From Sipunculus nudus (Eukaryota; Annelida; Sipuncula; Golfingiida; Sipunculidae), in contig CM049322.1 of assembly GCA_026874595.1 (NCBI GenBank), positions 44,578,840 through 44,642,839 of the forward strand: a DNA stretch of 64,000 nt, written 5' to 3'. Below the pieces are notes generated by a model. That model searched no databases. It was not told the origin of the DNA and was given only the letters and a program-made list of their open reading frames with translations. Every line of letters starts with the position of its first letter. The stretch's first letter is position 1. The position numbers and the translations under genes are program-made. Of this stretch, positions 25,824-39,697 are shown one piece after another.

Positions 25824-25879
<56 letters not shown>
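25650..25879. repeat. (GTCT)n/(TA)n/(TG)n compound microsatellite
   Basis: About 230 bases of alternating TA with embedded TG and TCTG blocks. Long open frames on both strands here are simple-repeat artefacts. Confidence 0.95.
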
Positions 25880-25882
<3 letters not shown>

Positions 25883-26950
25883 AGTCTCTTTCCGTGTAAT
25901 CTGTTATCTATACACGTAACAAAACCAGGTACCTAATTTACCTGAAACAGCATGTGATAGAAAGGCCCATATTTATGTACATCCTTCTGATAGACACCGC
26001 TGTTACCTCACAAAGCCCCATTTTACTTAACGATATTTAGAAACAAATTTGTTATTGAACAGAGATATGCGGTTTCTGGTGAACGGGATATGGAACATCG
26101 AAATAATCGAGGTAAGGTCACTGAATAAGGTCCCTTATGTCCCTTAGCTCTGATGTGGGGAAAATACTGTTAAACATGGAGGGGTGGAACACAGATGATA
26201 AAGTGAAGAGTTTTTGGTGGGTTTATGTTTTGTCGATTTCGTGGATGTTGGATTTCATCTAAGTTATAAACCATGAGGTACAAAATGAATTGCAAATAAT
26301 TGTTTAAGCATGTATGTTTATATAAATATGATTATTTTTCTTTTCTACTATAATACATGGCCAATTATGTAGATTCAGAACATCTTGATGACGCTTATTA
26401 TATTATGTTCGTAGATATGTCTTGTTGCTATCTTTGTCCTACAGTCGGGTCTAATGTCCTTACGCCATGCTCATCAAGTAACTAAGTGAACGAAAACAGC
26501 CTTGATTTAAGAAGTTGAGTTAGTAGAAAGGACGTGCGTCCCATACTTACAGCTGTGTGTAAAACAATACAAACGAGCAAAACACTACGGAAACATGAGC
26601 TGTTATGTATACAAACTGACTGGTACAACAGCGATACAGAAAAAAACGAAATCTAAGAGTTGTTCAATAATAACGTTAGCTAAAATGCATAAAATGTATG
26701 TGTATGTGTGTGTGTGAATGTCTGATAATGTACATAACTTTATCCAGGTCTCAGTGTGCAAGACAATGTGACAGAGATTGAACAGTAATGTAATCGTGAA
26801 TCCTATTTCTATGGAAATTATCTTTGTCGTGACAAACCTTGACAAAACAACCGAGCTTGTATTACTAATCAATTCATCTATACTGAGCCCTGGAGTTTCA
26901 AGAATCCTGTTTTGACCCCTGGGACTGCAAGAATATTTTTTTTCTCACAG

Positions 26951-26962
26951 TATATTTATATA
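26951..26962 (+). promoter_or_regulatory. TATA box of the small galaxin-like gene
   Basis: TATATTTATATA lies 57 bases before the ATG at 27019, followed by CAACCCCG. The same TATA...AACCCCG block survives in segmental copy B at about 34673-34687, although the gene behind it is gone, which supports its being the ancestral promoter. Confidence 0.6.
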
Positions 26963-27018
26963 CAACCCCGTGGACGCATAGTCATACTCCAGTCGTTGTA
27001 CAGGAGGACATCGTCACG

Positions 27019-27085
27019 ATGGCGAGAATTTCCGTGACACTGGTGGTACTGCTCGTTTGCCTAGTCGTCTGCTCAGAGGCCTTCC
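27019..27085 (+). CDS. Galaxin-like secreted protein (two-repeat form), exon 1: signal peptide
   Basis: 67 nt from ATG to the donor GTAAGT at 27086, phase 1. It encodes MARISVTLVVLLVCLVVCSE and AF, a clear signal peptide with likely cleavage after SEA (residue 21). The first exon of the larger paralogue at 49340-49406 has exactly the same length, phase and a similar VVCSxA end, which confirms the model. The start is the only ATG in frame and follows the TATA box at a normal distance. The intron, 27086-27711, is 626 nt. Confidence 0.88.
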
Positions 27086-27711
27086 GTAAGTAACTTTACA
27101 TGTTCTCTGTCTTATTCATTAGTACTGAACAGTATACTCACAGAAATAGAAAAGAATATCAGACGAGGATGGATGATAATAATTTCATAGCAGAAAAGTG
27201 GTTTGAAATTCATATATAAGTATAACACATGGTAATGAGTGAAATTTCCGAGCACAATTTTGTAAGTACCGTGTATCCTTTTTCTATAGACAACATCAGA
27301 ATAATAGGAAATATTGTCGGTTAGTAAGTGGTTGAAGGAATGTTGGGTATCGTTGTCTGAAAACTGCTAAATGTAACATATAGAGAACAAACCCGATTTT
27401 TGTGACACATACTATCTAGTAACAGCATTCTTTTCCGGCTTACCTGGTACATAAACATAGAGGTTATTATAATTATACCATTATTAATGGGCGAGGTTAG
27501 ACAGTCATAGGAAAAGACTGATGATAATTAAAGGTAATAAAATGTTAAAATGTATACAGGAGGAGATGTATAACTGAAGGCATGGGAATATTACCTTATC
27601 CAGATTTTTTAAATAAACAGCCAGCATTTGGTTTCTATAAAGGTAGTAATGGAAGTTGTTCCTCTTGCTGAAACTCTGCTGTTACAGTAATGTGTTCTAA
27701 CTCACTTTCAG

Positions 27712-27887
27712 GGCGCTCACGATGCGGGTACAGAACATACAACCCGCGGTTTGAGTTGTGTTGTCGGGGAGTTGTCAACAGACGGTATGGTTTTGCTACT
27801 GGATGCTGTGGTACCAGAAGTTATGACGCCAATTTTTACAAGTGTTGTCGTGGCAGGGTCAGGAGAAGCTGCGGTTGGAGGGGATGA
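27712..27887 (+). CDS. Galaxin-like secreted protein (two-repeat form), exon 2
   Basis: The acceptor is TTTCAG ending at 27711 and the stop TGA is at 27885-27887; the full protein is 80 residues. After the signal peptide come two di-cysteine repeats: RCGYRTYNPRFELCCRG, and CCGTRSYDANFYKCCRG, then the end RRSCGWRG. The CCGxxxYxxxFxxCC unit is the galaxin repeat, first known from coral skeletal matrix and also reported as secreted proteins in molluscs and squid. The mature ~59-residue peptide has 8 cysteines and many arginines, so it should be very basic and disulfide-bonded. Its first and last units match the first and last units of the six-repeat paralogue, so it looks like a version without internal repeats. 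The function (matrix protein or host-defence peptide) is inference only. Confidence 0.88.
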
Positions 27888-28020
27888 AATGAACCCTGGT
27901 GGATGATGTTCAATCTTTTCTGTGAATGACTTTTAACCTTCGTGTTTCTAATTGAATTAAGATTATTGGACAACATGCACGCAGTTATGTATTAACAAAT
28001 GCAGGGTTATTTTTTTCGGA

Positions 28021-28026
28021 AATAAA
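28021..28026 (+). terminator. Poly(A) signal of the small galaxin-like gene
   Basis: AATAAA 134 bases after the stop codon, the first such motif downstream. Confidence 0.6.
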
Positions 28027-28880
28027 TAACCTTGCTTTTACCAGTTTGGTTCCAGTGGCAAGTAAAGCTGCGCAATACTGGATCGAACATCACATACTGG
28101 TGTAATGTTGTTAAAATATTACGGATGATCGTATACCTTACAAACGCAACATGTATCATGTTCATTTTCTATTCTCAATTAAATATTTGATCTTTTCTGC
28201 ACTTTTTGTTCATTTTTAATACATTACCAGTGAATGAATAACATCTGTAACGTCAATTCTCCCCTGTCACCGTCCTGTAATTGACCTTCAACTTTTATAC
28301 ACCAGAAACAGTAACATAACGTAGAACCTCAGTTATTCAATTCAAAACAGAAAGCAGAAACAAATGAAATACAATAAGGGGATTGGATATGTTCAACTTA
28401 AAACGCAAAAACGATACACAGAACGCATTAACCACTGTTGACGACAGAATGGCGAATACGCAAAGTGGGATGATCATAATGGCATGTTTAACTCGTCATG
28501 ACGAGGGTGGAAGTAGCAGTCATATAAAGGTTTTTTTTTATCAAATGTTTTATGACAGTCCCGTTTTTTCTCCTTATTATTTCTCGTTTGGTCAGGACTT
28601 GCATATAGTTTATACCTCTATAGACAGCGCAGTTTGGCCCACAAGACGGAGGTTTGTTTCATTGTGGCTGTAACATGAACTTTTCGAGAATGCTGATATT
28701 GTAGTATACTTTTTTTCTGCGGTAATATTTGGTATGTATAAAACCGGAGGACATTAGAATGTAATTTTTCTCCTTACATTTTCACCCAACCAAACTCTGT
28801 TTTGTCCATTTAAAATTTGAAATATGAATTTAGGCAAAGCCCATCTGCAAGGGACAGCAACATAAAAAGTTATTAATAAA

Positions 28881-28882
<2 letters not shown>

Positions 28883-28931
<49 letters not shown>
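28883..28931. repeat. (TA)n microsatellite
   Basis: 49 bases of alternating TA just beyond the right end of segmental copy A. Confidence 0.95.
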
Positions 28932-28934
<3 letters not shown>

Positions 28935-29139
28935 CAGCACTATTTTTTCAAACTTTCTCTCCCAGAATGACATTCAATCACTTTTGGATTTCAACCCAAC
29001 CCGGCTTTTTGCATTTTGAAAGTATGCTGTATTGTCCAAGTTTGTCTTTTTTATACATATGTGACCGTAAATAATGACACACAAAGATATCAGATTTATA
29101 TATGCTGCTTTTCTGAATCTAGCCGAAACATCGTTAGAT

Positions 29140-30060
29140 ATAATTAATAAAAATAATTACGCATTACCACTTTACTTATAAGAGGGCTAATCCAGGTAAA
29201 CCATGATTCGAAACCTAGATGAACTAAAATGCTTATTTTTAAGTCTAATGTTATCAACAATGAACGTCGGAACTTTGTTAAAAAAACAAGACACGTTGAT
29301 ATTATCCCTAATGAGACGATGAAAATTGTCACATTTTTTCTTAAATCTAAGGATAAATTAAACGTAAATTTGCTTATATTATTCTAATGTTCAAGAACCT
29401 AAAGGTTTAATCAGAACATTTTATTGTTCTCTCAGTCATGCTTTGTTCTTCTAACAAATTTATTCCTAAAAGTGCATAATTTCTATTCTAACATTCAGTA
29501 GTTTCTTTATCCCAACGTTTCTAAACGATTATGAACATAAAGATCGGAAGTATTTTCATTCTCTGTATACTGAAAATACAAATTCAATGTTAGGTAATCG
29601 ATTTTTTCCTCAAATAAAGGTACGCTTCTGCTATTGATGTGTTTTTTTCTCATAAATCCATATTGGTTCCTATGTTTTAATTCTGAGATAATTGTCTTGA
29701 CTCTAAATGGAATAGCTTTTCTCATGATTTTATAGTCTATGTTTAATAAAGGAATATGGCGCCATTATCATTTAAGTTCGATTCTTTCCTTTTTATCAAA
29801 GTTATCACTGCCTCCTCCCATTTTAACATAATGATCTTCATCTAATTTTAATTCCTCAATTTCCTTATAAACTTCCATATAAAATAAAACTTTTTGCCTG
29901 TCACCATTAGTGGAATACAAATTAACAACAACATTTTAGTAATTTTCAATATGAAATTTCAAAATTACAAATCTTCCATCCTTGTCTTTAACCGTAATTA
30001 AAATCTTTAATTTAAGATTATTTGAGATAAAACAGGCAAATCATATATTATGATTTGACC
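29140..30060 (-). mobile_element. Decayed LINE fragment (endonuclease/reverse transcriptase border)
   Basis: Read on the minus strand, 30050 to about 29880 gives VKDKDGRFVILKFHIEN and VVNLYSTNGDRQK, the pattern of a LINE apurinic endonuclease. Then 29752-29703 gives PLLNIDYKIMRKAI, the start of the reverse transcriptase (family pattern SLLNxDYKI), and QYGFMRKKHIN. The segment between these is much too short, so an internal deletion has occurred, and stops interrupt the frames. The region down to 29140 is a degraded continuation. Confidence 0.6.
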
Positions 30061-30165
30061 CATGGCTCATTATTTATTTCCCTCCCCATCCATTTTACCT
30101 AAATTTTCATCATTACTTTCACTATAAGTTTCTTAAAATAATGCTATACTAGCTTTATGTTTATT

Positions 30166-30249
30166 ATATATATATTATATATATTTATGAATATATATAT
30201 ATATATATATATTAGTAATTATTATTTTATCATTTTTTCATTTATATCC

Positions 30250-30310
<61 letters not shown>
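30166..30310. repeat. (TA)n microsatellite cluster at the left edge of segmental copy B
   Basis: Interrupted TA to 30212, then a pure block at 30251-30310. Homology with copy A begins within about 20 bases after it, mirroring copy A. Confidence 0.9.
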
Positions 30311-30318
<8 letters not shown>

Positions 30319-30764
30319 CTCTTATTGAGCCTCAACTTCTGTCGGGAAGATTAATTATAAGACTATATTTAAAAATAAATTGTCCCCCTATTTCTATTAA
30401 TATTTCTGTCACATTTATTATGTTTGCCCGAAAAATCATGTTTTATCAAATAAGGTAATCTGGCCATTCATGTGAATACACATGAAACGAATGTTTGGTA
30501 CTTTGGTACACGATGATGGTGCAGTGTTGACCTATCTGGAAAGAGATACAAAATGGGAGCATTCAAAAGGCAATATTTGTTTATCCATATAATAGAATAA
30601 GATCGTATGTCTCTCATAACAATAGTTTGACGCACAGATACCATCGTGATGTCATATCAAATGCACGTGGTTCAATTTCTTTTGCTTAGATCATCACTAA
30701 TTTGCTGCAAGAACTTACATATGTAAAGTCAAGTACGTTACTTAATTAGTCACCCTGAATAGGG

Positions 30765-32665
<1,901 letters not shown>

Positions 32666-33221
32666 ACGTCACGATGCGCATTTATTTTCTCACTATTCTG
32701 ATTTGGCTCTTAGAAAAATAAAGGTAGGCTTCAGTGGCACAAACAATTCGCGATAAAAACACAGGCTTTACAGGGGAGGTGAAGTGAAGATAAGTCACCG
32801 AACAGCTCGGAGTCATAGGATTATTGTACACATAAGTAAAAAGAAAACAACATAAGATAAACTTGTAAGTAGTAACATGGCTGCCGGTATTGTGAATCAT
32901 GAGCAAGCAGAACGTAAACTTTTACCAATCCCTTGACCTTTTTATTAAACCGTTATAAAACTGCATGAACCAGCATGGCCGTTTTATATCTCTCTCTATA
33001 ATAATGTTTGTCGCACACCAAGGCCACTAGTTGTCCTGTATATTTATTACTGTGATGCCACTTCGCTGGTTCCTATAAACATGTTCAAATACACAGAGGG
33101 GTAGGGGGTTCCTTTTTAGCCATGTGGCTAGATCCAACGACCGTCAATCGGAAATCTATGTTTTCGTTTCTAATTGCTGGTGAAACGTCTATTCTGTATT
33201 TTTATGTTATATATCTCTCTT

Positions 33222-33285
33222 TCTCTATGTCTGTCTCTCTGTCTCTCTCTGTCTTTCTCTCTCTCTCTGTCTTTCTCTCTCTCTA

Positions 33286-33374
<89 letters not shown>
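33222..33374. repeat. (CT)n/(TA)n compound microsatellite
   Basis: CT-rich repeats with TGTC interruptions, then pure TC, then TA. Three overlapping open frames here are repeat artefacts. It occupies the same place as the compound tract of copy A (25650-25879). Confidence 0.95.
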
Positions 33375-33375
<1 letters not shown>

Positions 33376-34408
33376 CATCGGTCACTTCCCGTGTTATCTC
33401 TCATCTTAACAAAAAGAGGTACCCAATTCACCTGAAACAGCATATGATAAAACGATCCAGGCCCATGTTTATTTACATGCTTCTGACAAACACGACTATT
33501 ACCTCACAAAGCACCATTCTATTAAACGATCTTTCGGAACAAATATGTTGTTGAGTAGAGATATGCTTTTTCGAGTGATATGGGCTCTGAATTACTGATG
33601 TTATCGAGGTTCGGTCACTGAAGAATGTCCCTAAGCTCTGATGTGGGGAGAAATACTGTTATGTATGGAGGAACGGAACACGTTCAATAAAGTGCATAGA
33701 TGTTAGCGGGTTTATGTTTTGACAATTTCGTGGATATGTAATTTCATCTAAATTGAAAAGCATTTTTATAAAATGATTATAAAATATTTTTAAAACATGT
33801 GTATTAATCTGTATCTCTTCCATGTTACTATTATACATGGCCAATTATGTGAATTCAGAAATTCTCAGTGACGTTTGGGAAGTTGTTTCGTAGAGAAGTC
33901 TTTGTACTATTTTTGTACTACAGTTTGGTTCAATGTCCTTACCTCATGAAATTTCTAAGTAAATGAAAACAGCTAAAATATAAACAATGGACTTAGCGCT
34001 AGAACGTACTACAAGATGTGTGCATAACAATACAAACGGGCACAACACTACGGAAACATGAGCTGTTACATATACAAATTTTCGGGTACAGCAGCAATAC
34101 AGACAAACATGGTAACTCTAAGATTCGCATGCATTTTCTAAATAACGTTAGATAAAATCCATTTAATATATTAATGTAATTTATGAATTAGTGTAAAAAA
34201 ATATGTATTACTATCATATCTTTATAATAATTTTTCTTTGTTTGTGAGCTGAGTTGATTATTCATTCTTAATCCAGGAACATTTCTTCGAATGCACGTGG
34301 CATATTCACAAAAGATGTTCATAATGTGTTACACACATATACACACTTGGTCATAATCCTAACCCGTTCACATGATAAAATACATATATAAAACTGTGCG
34401 TGCGGCTG

Positions 34409-34470
<62 letters not shown>
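34409..34470. repeat. (TA)n microsatellite
   Basis: About 60 bases of alternating TA within copy B; copy A has only a short (TG)n at the equivalent site (26700). Confidence 0.9.
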
Positions 34471-34471
<1 letters not shown>

Positions 34472-34668
34472 ATATTTTTGTGTGTTTATCATAGTGTCCA
34501 TAACTTATACTTTATTCACGTGAGCAAACATGAAAATATGACAGAGATTAAACATTGATGTAGTCATGCATCCTATTTCTAAGGAAATTACCTTTGTCTT
34601 GATGGACCTATGTTTCTTATCAATACCTCTCTCCCCTGAGCCTCTGGGATTTCAAGAATTCTGTTTTG

Positions 34669-34715
34669 CAATGTATATATAACCCCGCCCTGTGAAAGAA
34701 CAGCATTAGGATTTT
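34669..34715 (+). other. Deletion scar where the galaxin-like gene should be
   Basis: Left of the scar, TTTCAAGAATTCTGTTTTG and TATATATAACCCCG match the promoter of the small galaxin-like gene in copy A (about 26898-26972). Right of it, TATACCTTACAGACGCAACA matches copy A at about 28132. Some 1.1 kb, including both exons, the intron and the poly(A) signal, is missing and replaced by about 25 unmatched bases. Confidence 0.75.
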
Positions 34716-35283
34716 ACATTAAGGATGCTCATATACCTTACAGACGCAACATGTATAATGTTAATTTTATTTCTCGTTTTTTATTAAAAATTCGATCTTT
34801 TCCGCTGTTTTTGTTCTATGGTTATACATTACCAGTGATTGAATAGCATCTAGCATATTCCCCTGTCACAGTCCTACAAATTACCTTTAATGTTCGGATA
34901 CACAAGAAACAAGAAGAGGATTTGATATGTTGAACTTGTATTTTTTTTTTTTTTTTTTTTTTTGGTGGCAAAATACCTGAACGCAAAACGATATACAGAA
35001 CGCATATCACACTGTTGTCGACAGAATGGCGAATACTTAGAGTAGAATGAAGGTGGAAGTAGTAGTCATATAAAGGTATTTTATCAAATGTATTATGACA
35101 GTCCCGTTTTTTCTCTTTATTATTTTTTTCTTGTGGTCGGGATCTGCATACAGTTTGCACCTCGATAGAGAGCGCGGTTCGGCCCACAATACGGAAGTTT
35201 CATTATAGCTGTAACATGATTTTTTAGAATGATACTGGTCTAGTAGAATAACACTTTTCTGCAGTAATATTTGGTATTTATAA

Positions 35284-36312
35284 AACGATCTCTGTTATGG
35301 TGTTGAGAGATATTATCTTCTTCCAGGAAAAGCCCAAGTAAAGCCAATCCTGGTACATTTTGGCATTCTAATGTTTGACTCGACCAAACTGCAAATATAG
35401 TTGATATAACCACTCTTTATACGTTCGTACTTACGAAAAAATATTACCAAAATAAGTCTTTATCGTGTTTTTTTATGGAATACATAATATTTTGATATAA
35501 CCTAGCCTACTCGCTATGTTCAAACAGTTTAAAACAAAAATATATTAAAACGTAATCCTGAGTTCTTTAGGTAATCAATATTTCTTAATACCTTTAACAT
35601 GAAAAGAAAATTCATGTAATTCTTAAGTACTGTAAGCTGATACTTATTGAAGATAAATGGAGCTGATTTTATATGATTTTTTTAAAATATACAACAGTGT
35701 TAATATATATTGGAAATATCTACATATAACATTCTTATTCAGTCAGAATAAGTTAGAATGCTGCGTCACCGTTCCTTATTACGAAACACTGCAGCGGTTA
35801 TGTTTATTAAGAAAATGGCATTTAAGGGGATGGCAAAAGAATGTGGCCGGAAATTAATTTCTTGTGAAGTTAGATCAACCATAGATCCTGATCGTTTACC
35901 TCGGTTGCGAAATGCACTTGCTTTAGGACATATTTTTTTTTTTAACTTATTTATTTTACATGGATTGTACACATAGTTATTATAACTAATCGAGGCACTC
36001 TCCATGACTCAGGTGATGGCGTTCTGTAGTCTGCAGGGGTGGAGGTCATATAAACTGACAAAGTACAAGGCAAGGTAATATTTGAACAGCAAATCAAGCC
36101 ACAAGGCTTCTGTGGCTCTGTAAGAGGTGATCTGATCCTTAGAGTAAATTGTGTTCAGTTATTAATTTGTAAATTGTAAACTGAGGAAATTTGCAAAATT
36201 GATTGAGAAACTTTTTTTTTTACCGTCAGTACCTGTTTAAAACAGGTACGAAACAAATTGGAAATATAAGTTATAGTTATGAGGGGGAAAATGATAATTT
36301 GATAATGTTAAC
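35284..36312. other. Spacer with one unassigned open stretch
   Basis: 35657-35976 is open in two overlapping plus frames (66 and 72 codons) and somewhat less AT-rich than its surroundings. No domain was recognised. A near-palindrome GTACCTGTTTAAAACAGG lies at about 36229-36249. Confidence 0.3.
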
Positions 36313-36324
36313 ATCGTAAAATAA
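36313..36324 (+). repeat. SINE target-site duplication, left
   Basis: ATCGTAAAATAA, repeated perfectly at 36724-36735 after the A-rich tail of the SINE. Confidence 0.9.
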
Positions 36325-36723
36325 CCGGCTTCTGTGGCTCAGGGGTAGAGCGCAGGTCTCAAAGCCGGGAGATCGTGAGTTCGAATCTCAGCCGAGGCGG
36401 TGAAGTTTTTCACGGTCGGCCCCCACCCAGGGTGAGCGCTCTGCAGGCTTAATGGGAAGGTCGTGCCCAACGGCCGTGTTTTACAAACAACGAGTGCGCC
36501 TTTCGGGGGTCCTCGGTGGTATGATTACCAACCCAGGGCCCGCAGGTGCAGTAGTCACCGGGCCTGGTTAACGCCAGGATATAAAATGAGAGGAAGCGTG
36601 TGATACTGCCCTGTCACGTAGTCCGAAACCGGAATGGAAATCTGCAGATGTACATATAATTAGTTAAGCTAGCATTAAATAATGGAGGCGGTTACCTCCA
36701 ACAAAAAAATATATAAAAAAAAA
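36325..36723 (+). mobile_element. Full-length tRNA-derived SINE
   Basis: A 399-bp element with a tRNA-like head: A box TGGCTCAGGGG at 36335-36345 and B box AGTTCGAATCT at 36378-36388. A tRNA-unrelated body follows, containing ACGAGTGCGCCTTTCGGGG and CACGTAGTCCGAAA. The end is GGCGGTTACCTCCA plus an A-rich tail. Perfect 12-bp target duplications show LINE-type retroposition and a fairly recent insertion. Relatives lie at 4086-4346 (+), 58140-58395 (-) and 63040-63290 (-). Confidence 0.92.
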
Positions 36724-36735
36724 ATCGTAAAATAA
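36724..36735 (+). repeat. SINE target-site duplication, right
   Basis: ATCGTAAAATAA, identical to 36313-36324. Confidence 0.9.
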
Positions 36736-37157
36736 GACTCGCTAATCAGAGAGCTTGCAAATTTGTAACACATTTACCTTCAGGATAAACCACACATTTT
36801 TCAGGGGGACAGGCATAAATTGGTCGTTTTTCTTAAGTCATTCTAATTTCACGTTTCTTTTATCAGAACAACCGTGCATACTACAAAGTATACGGCATAT
36901 ACTTGGAATGATACATCAGTGATAGGTGACGTCAATAAGACAACAGTGACTTGGAATGCAATTTAAAGTCTGTCGTATTACACATATTTTTTTACTAGAT
37001 AAACGCACACGCCACATTATGTAATTTGACAATTTCTATTCGCTATCCAGCGCCATGATCTTGAATATGCTTGGACCTAGTTTGATTCCACGGAAGAACT
37101 TTCGTGTCTGACATATTTTCATATATTACGATTTGTTGTCGCAACGTTTGATACTGC

Positions 37158-37411
37158 GGGGCGTTATTCTGCCGGCACTTATAGTGAGGGGCGTTATTCT
37201 ACGGGCACTTTTATTGTGGGGCGTTATTTTACTGCACATTTATTGTGGGGCCTTATTCCTCGGGCACTTTTATTATGGGGCGTTATTCTACAGGCACCTG
37301 CATTGTGAGGCGTTATTCTACAGGCACTTTTATTGTGAGGCGTTATTCTACAGGCACTAATATTATGGGGCGTTATTCTACAGGCACCTTTATTGTGGGA
37401 CACTTTTACTG
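37158..37411. repeat. Minisatellite, 30-bp unit, 8 copies plus a partial
   Basis: Unit starts at 37158, 37188, 37218, 37247, 37277, 37307, 37337 and 37367; one unit is 29 bp. The unit is close to GGGGCGTTATTCTACAGGCA then CTTTTATTGT. Because 30 is a multiple of 3, open frames of 69-75 codons run through it and would give decapeptide repeats. There is no start context, signal peptide or splice support, so I do not call a gene. Confidence 0.9.
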
Positions 37412-39336
37412 TTTGTTTCCTTTACCATGGCCCTATTTTAGTAAATATTATTAATGGGCTTGTATATTCATATGCATTTTCTATCTCGTTCACACAGCTC
37501 GGGTAAGGTGTAATACTACTTTTGGCTGCCATCTATGTTTAAAAGGTAGAAAATGTGGCAATGTTTATTATAGTTAAACATAATATACTTATTGGTGCGC
37601 TTCAGTTTTTCTTGCGAGATTATACTCATACAAGGTTAGCGCAAACAAAATCCTGAACGACTTTATTTTCAGGCATATTAATATCCGGGTCAGCAAGATT
37701 GTCTGTATCCAAAGTTATATCTTGAATTATAAAAAAAAAAAAATCCGTTAATAAGTAGGCGTAACGTTTTTAATGGTTAGCAAAGTATATCCTGAATAAA
37801 CAATAAACCCGGTTATGATATATTTTAAATGGGTGGCCTTAATAAAACTAAAACATTTGAATATGCCCTGTGTCTGATCAGGTAATATCATATGTTCAAT
37901 GAACGATACAAAAATAAAAGCACAGCAATTTGAAACTGCAGTGTTCGTGATATGGCCAGTACACTTGAATATACTTGGTATTTGATGATACTCCCAACGT
38001 ATTCTGAATGTCTTATATCTGACATGGACACAACAAGTTCTGGATCTACACTGTATCTGATAAATCTACAACATTCAATGTTTCAAATAAAGCTAGTTAT
38101 TTTTTTTTCCTGGAGCTACATAACATCTGATCATAGCAGATTAAATTCCAAACGAACAGTTCATAACACAGCCACAAATGTCCACAGTGAACAAACAATT
38201 TTCAAAATATGCATACAAACGTTTTTAATTGTACAATGTATATGGAAAAAAAGGTGGCTCATTTCCCCAACTTGATTGAGTCAAACTATTTCCGCCACAT
38301 GTCCTTGATGCATAGTTTGTCTGGTAAGAGCATGTACTATCGATAATACCCAGTTTATCTTATAAGCCGCATCATATTTTTACATATACATATTGTCCGA
38401 TAAGTAAGCAACATGTCCTTGATATAATGTAGATGATAGAAAAGGTAGTACTTTATAGTGAGACCCCCTCTACTTTAATTCATCTGTGCTGCTATTCCCT
38501 AGGTTAATGCTGTTCAGTTCTATTAAATATTTTATTATAATGCCTGTAGCGTTACTATTATAGTGGGGCCCTAAATTACTTATTGTGTAAATATTATTAG
38601 ATATGAATTATATGCTTACGTCACATATGGCTTTATTATTCAATATTAATTATATGCTTGTATGACATATATTCACATTTATTCGCTATATAAAGCCTGT
38701 GTTAATAGATCAAATGATTTATTTTTACCAGAAGTATTATGGATAACTGCATTGATGGTTTCAATTTAAAATGTTAAAGGGAATCAACGAAAAATCCATG
38801 AAAATGGCGTTTTTTTCCTGGCAGTCTGAGACGCGATACAAATATATGTGACAAGTAAATGTGTAATATAGTAACATAATATGAAATAAAACAGAAAGCA
38901 ATGAAGTGTTCCTTGAATGGATTTTGAAGCGAGTCTGATGCAATGTACTCCATGGTTCATTTCTTTTCAATGCTGTTGGTCACCATAAGCGAAAAAATAA
39001 ATTCGCAAGAAATTTTCTACATTGAGGAAACAAGACGCCAAAAATGTATCAGTGATCAAGCTATTCAGCTGTATCTCAATCACGTCTTGTTTGGCGCCTA
39101 TATGAAAAGCTATATCCGTTCTAACCAGTTCAGTAAATTATATAAATTCCTGTTAATGATCCCCTCTACGATATGTCAAGATATGGTGATTTCCTGATAA
39201 TTTATCCAGGTGTTTACGCAGTAATCCAATAATATGATTCACTTGTTTATACGCCTTCTGGCGTCTTGAAAGAGCAGATATAGCAAATTGTCAATAATGA
39301 CAAGGATTAATGGGCCTTTTAAAATTAAAAATGCGT
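37412..39336. other. AT-rich spacer
   Basis: No gene seen. Open frames at 37952-38275 (+) and 38943-39197 (+) have no recognisable domain. Confidence 0.3.
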
Positions 39337-39697
39337 TTATGTTTCTGTAACTAGATCAATAGGATCAACGAAATCGTCAAACGCCCAATTTCCCTCCCTT
39401 GTTGGTTGGTGATAGTCATCGCGTCCAGAAAGATTCTTCGCTTTCTGCTCTATGTCTCTAACAGGTAAACCGTATTGACTGATACCCATACAAAGATTGA
39501 TAGAGTACACATGTCTTGATCATCATATTGCAGAAAAGCGCTGGTCATCTGAAAGCGGCGTAATACTTTATCCCACAACATGACCAACAGTGGCGTACCG
39601 AAGACCACAGGAATATACATTATAGAAATGTACAAGATAGTCACAGGGATATATGACAATGATGTGACCAAGGGACCACTCCATGTTAACGATAGGC
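39337..39697 (-). pseudogene. Candidate terminal exon: membrane segment plus charged tail, frameshifted
   Basis: A strong acceptor (TTTCATTTTTAG) precedes 39697. The first frame encodes SYIPVTILYISIMYIPVVFG and TPLLVMLWDKVLRRFQ, a long hydrophobic stretch with a basic stop-transfer-like end, then SAFLQYDDQD. Within about 39480-39500 the coding sense appears to change frame. The second frame reads GISQYGLPVRDIEQKAKNLS, GRDDYHQPTREGNW and DDFVDPIDLVTET, then TAA at 39337-39339. This looks like a membrane anchor with a cytoplasmic tail split by a one-base shift. No family was recognised. It could equally be two exons, or chance. It lies 3' of lectin-like exons on the same strand. Confidence 0.35.

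Larger units (their letters stand above)
24657..28743 (+). repeat. Segmental duplication, copy A (carries the galaxin-like gene)
   Basis: This 4.1-kb block is a diverged paralogue of 30327-35283 in the same orientation. Examples of shared sequence: CACTACGGAAACATGAGCTG at 26583 and about 34045; TAAGACTATATT near 24688 and 30358; the region around 25150-25300 with 32690-32830; and 28120-28740 with 34720-35280. Identity by eye is roughly 75-85 percent with many small indels. Copy A keeps the galaxin-like gene; copy B lacks it. Confidence 0.85.

Noticed and set aside
25529-25882. 117-codon minus ORF of Ile/Tyr repeats
   Set aside because: It translates the (TA)n tract.
33122-33554. ORFs of 72-126 codons on both strands
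   Set aside because: Created by (CT)n and (TA)n microsatellites.
36325-36400. tRNA gene
   Set aside because: A and B boxes are present but there is no acceptor-stem pairing, the unit continues 300 bases to an A-rich tail and has target duplications; it is a SINE head.
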